A stretch of DNA of 16,468 bases from JAAYZQ01 sp034428935 (GTDB taxonomy: Bacteria; Chloroflexota; Anaerolineae; JAAYZQ01). This document shows, piece by piece, positions 15,197-16,468 of this stretch. The DNA is taken from the NCBI GenBank assembly GCA_034428935.1, contig DAOUHB010000247.1:1-16468 (forward strand). The letters are read 5' to 3'. The translations under genes were made by a program, and so were the position numbers. The notes beneath the pieces are model-generated. The model searched no databases. It saw only the letters and a program-made list of their open reading frames with translations, and was not told the DNA's origin. The first letter of the stretch is position 1. Each line of letters begins with the position of its first letter.

Positions 15197-15587
15197 CCCC
15201 ACGCGCGACCAGCTCGTGGCGTGGAAGATACAGAACGGCGAATGCGGGCTCATCCGCCAGGACTTTTCGACTCCTTGCCCGCGCCGCAATGGTCCCGTCA
15301 ATCCGAATGTCAACCACCCGGGGAAAGTGGGCTTTCCCGGCGCGGACGGCTACTGCACCTGCAGCGGCTGCCAGGACTTCCTCGGGCTCGAGTTCGACAA
15401 CTATGTCTGCACCCACCCGAACGCCCACGCCGTCGCGGCCAGGGCGCTCGCCGAGGCCATCCGGCGCTGGGAAGAGGCGCAGGGTCTGGTCACCGCCAAG
15501 TCGGCTCCACTGCAGTGCGCACCGGAGCCCGAGCCGGAGCCCAAGACACCCGCCCAGCCGGCAGAGGGCCAGCTCAGCCTGTTCTGA
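15168..15587 (+). CDS. Small cysteine-rich protein with C-terminal sliding-clamp motif
   Basis: 139 residues from ATG 15168, chosen because GGAGGAGGG (15154-15162) lies 5 nt upstream; a second ATG at 15177 is possible. The middle contains Cys26, Cys37, then Cys63-x-Cys65-x2-Cys68 and Cys81-x-His83, consistent with a small zinc-bound domain. A helix follows (AHAVAARALAEAIRRWEEAQ, about 87-106), then a Pro/Glu-rich flexible stretch, and the protein ends exactly in QLSLF (135-139). QL[SD]LF is the canonical bacterial beta-clamp binding pentapeptide, often placed on a flexible terminus. I infer recruitment to the replication clamp. The enzymatic role, if any, is unknown. Confidence 0.65.
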   Translation: MSFMKKLPANPTRDQLVAWKIQNGECGLIRQDFSTPCPRRNGPVNPNVNHPGKVGFPGADGYCTCSGCQDFLGLEFDNYVCTHPNAHAVAARALAEAIRRWEEAQGLVTAKSAPLQCAPEPEPEPKTPAQPAEGQLSLF

Positions 15588-15611
15588 CCACACCGTTCAC
15601 CTCCGTTCCAT

Positions 15612-15646
15612 GCCGGCGCCGGGGTCCCCGCGATCCCGGCGCCGGC
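15612..15646. repeat. GC-rich perfect hairpin between accessory genes
   Basis: GCCGGCGCCGGG (15612-15623) pairs with CCCGGCGCCGGC (15635-15646) as a perfect 12-bp stem with an 11-nt loop. It ends 5 nt before the ribosome-binding site of the 67-codon gene. No T-tract follows, so it is more likely an RNA stability or translation-control element, or a protein site, than an intrinsic terminator. Confidence 0.75.
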
Positions 15647-15664
15647 GCATAGAAAGGACGCACC

Positions 15665-15868
15665 ATGACCACGGACACCCCCATCGTCGGCACCGTCGTT
15701 GTCACACGCCAGCTCGCCAGGGGCATCATCGCCCGGGTGGACGGCCGGGTGCGCTGGTTCCCAAGCCTGCCCGCCGTCTTTCGCGCCGCGGTGGCGATGC
15801 TGGACGCGGCAGGTGGGGCGGCGGCAGCCGGCGAAACGAGCCTCAACGAGGAAAGGAAACGACCATGA
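15665..15868 (+). CDS. Small hypothetical accessory protein
   Basis: 67 residues from ATG 15665, with GAAAGGA (15652-15658) as the ribosome-binding site. I do not recognise a family. The first half looks like beta strands (IVGTVVVTRQLARGIIARVDGRVRWF) and is followed by an Ala-rich helix (FRAAVAMLDAAGG). Its stop overlaps the radC start as ATGA, so the two are probably made together. The shared initiation cassette with the neighbouring genes is the main reason to accept it as real. Confidence 0.55.
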   Translation: MTTDTPIVGTVVVTRQLARGIIARVDGRVRWFPSLPAVFRAAVAMLDAAGGAAAAGETSLNEERKRP

Positions 15869-16468
15869 CGCAGCAACTTCCCCTGCTGGGCAGCCTGGCC
15901 GTCGAGGCCGCGGCGCTCAACCCGCAGCCATACGACAAGGCGCCCCGCCGCTACCCCACCCTGCGCGAGCTCCCCGAGAGCGAGCGCCCCGTCCACCGGA
16001 TAAACTTCTACGGCCCCGCTGCCCTGAGCACCACCGAGCTGCTGGCCATCCTGGCCGGCACCCCGCACCAGCTCCAGGACGCCGCCAACCTGATGGCCGC
16101 CTTCGCGGGTATCGAGGGCGTGGCGCGGGCCAACATGCCCGAGTTGCAGCAGCAGCCGGGCATCGGCGCCACCACGGCCGCCCGCATCAAGGCCGCCTTC
16201 GAGCTGGGCCGGCGCTTGATGATTCAGCCACCGTCCGATCGTCCCCAGATCCGCACCCCAGCTGATGCCGCCAACCTGGTCATGGCCGACATGGGCCTGT
16301 TGGAACAAGAGCACCTGCGCACCATCTTGCTCGATACCAAGAACCGGGTGGTGGACATCCCGACCATCTATGTCGGATCGGTCAACACGACCATGATCCG
16401 CGTCGCTGAGGTGTTCCGCGAGGCGATCCGCCGCAACTGCCCGTCCCTCATCGTCCTGCACAACCACC
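15865..16468 (+). CDS. radC: RadC family protein (JAB/MPN metalloprotein), 3' end outside the window
   Basis: 201 residues are visible from ATG 15865, with GAAAGGAAA (15851-15859) upstream and an ATGA overlap with the preceding gene. The N-terminal UPF0758 region is present (LPESERPVHRINFYGPAALS then TELLAIL). A helix-hairpin-helix follows (PELQQQPGIGATTAARIKAAF, about 92-112), then the start of the MPN domain from about 130 (HLRTILLDTKNRVV, TIYVGSVNTT). The window ends in LIVLHNH, the first half of the metal-binding HxH...D motif (His199, His201), so the Asp and roughly the last 40 residues lie outside. Despite the name, a direct role in DNA repair has been questioned, and copies are common among accessory genes of mobile elements, as the neighbours suggest here. 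Confidence 0.9.
   Translation, partial: MTQQLPLLGSLAVEAAALNPQPYDKAPRRYPTLRELPESERPVHRINFYGPAALSTTELLAILAGTPHQLQDAANLMAAFAGIEGVARANMPELQQQPGIGATTAARIKAAFELGRRLMIQPPSDRPQIRTPADAANLVMADMGLLEQEHLRTILLDTKNRVVDIPTIYVGSVNTTMIRVAEVFREAIRRNCPSLIVLHNH

Noticed and set aside
15574..16467. 297-codon open frame on the minus strand
   Set aside because: It is antisense to the recognisable RadC and the coupled 67-codon gene, low complexity, with no start signal.

Overview
The window is GC-rich, densely packed DNA, mostly read on the + strand with many overlapping starts. Lipoprotein-type solute-binding proteins, an adaptor/FtsX exporter without an outer-membrane channel, and octamer/heptamer short-sequence repeats would fit a Chloroflexota (Anaerolineae-like) bacterium. 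That assignment is inference from gene style; there is no rRNA or other marker gene here.

Region 1 (1-6698) holds a family of double solute-binding proteins. Three relatives lie head to tail: the last 88 codons of one (3-269), a complete 863-residue lipoprotein (507-3098) and a 981-residue protein (3753-6698). The complete ones each carry two tandem family-1 (MalE/UgpB-like) binding domains and a C-terminal tail with a cysteine pair. The third is unusual. It begins with a cytoplasmic zinc-binding anti-sigma domain (H-x3-C-x2-C), crosses the membrane once, and places its two binding domains outside the cell. Its start overlaps by 31 nt an ECF sigma factor gene (3196-3783). The pair therefore reads as an ECF sigma factor held by an anti-sigma factor whose sensor is a double solute-binding protein. 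A strong internal ribosome-binding site at the domain boundary could also make a shorter form without the anti-sigma domain.

Region 2 (6763-13006) follows on the same strand with no visible terminator. It encodes a MacB/FtsX-type exporter: a lipoprotein HlyD/MacA-like adaptor, a 977-residue permease with two FtsX modules, and two ATPases. The permease, ATPase 1 and ATPase 2 are joined by 4-nt overlaps (GTGA, ATGA), and ATPase 1 carries an AbrB-like tail. A strong intrinsic terminator at 13037-13068 ends the unit. Genes 3196-13006 plausibly form one sense-and-export operon of six genes.

Region 3 (13148-13968) is a lower-GC, minus-strand island with one 223-codon gene of unknown function and a near-consensus sigma-70 promoter. 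Region 4 (14109 to the end) is a run of small accessory genes: a cysteine-rich protein, a YodL-like protein, a small protein ending in the sliding-clamp motif QLSLF, a 67-residue protein and a RadC cut by the window edge. Their shared translation-initiation cassette, 11-bp phased repeats and RadC suggest the edge of an integrated mobile element.
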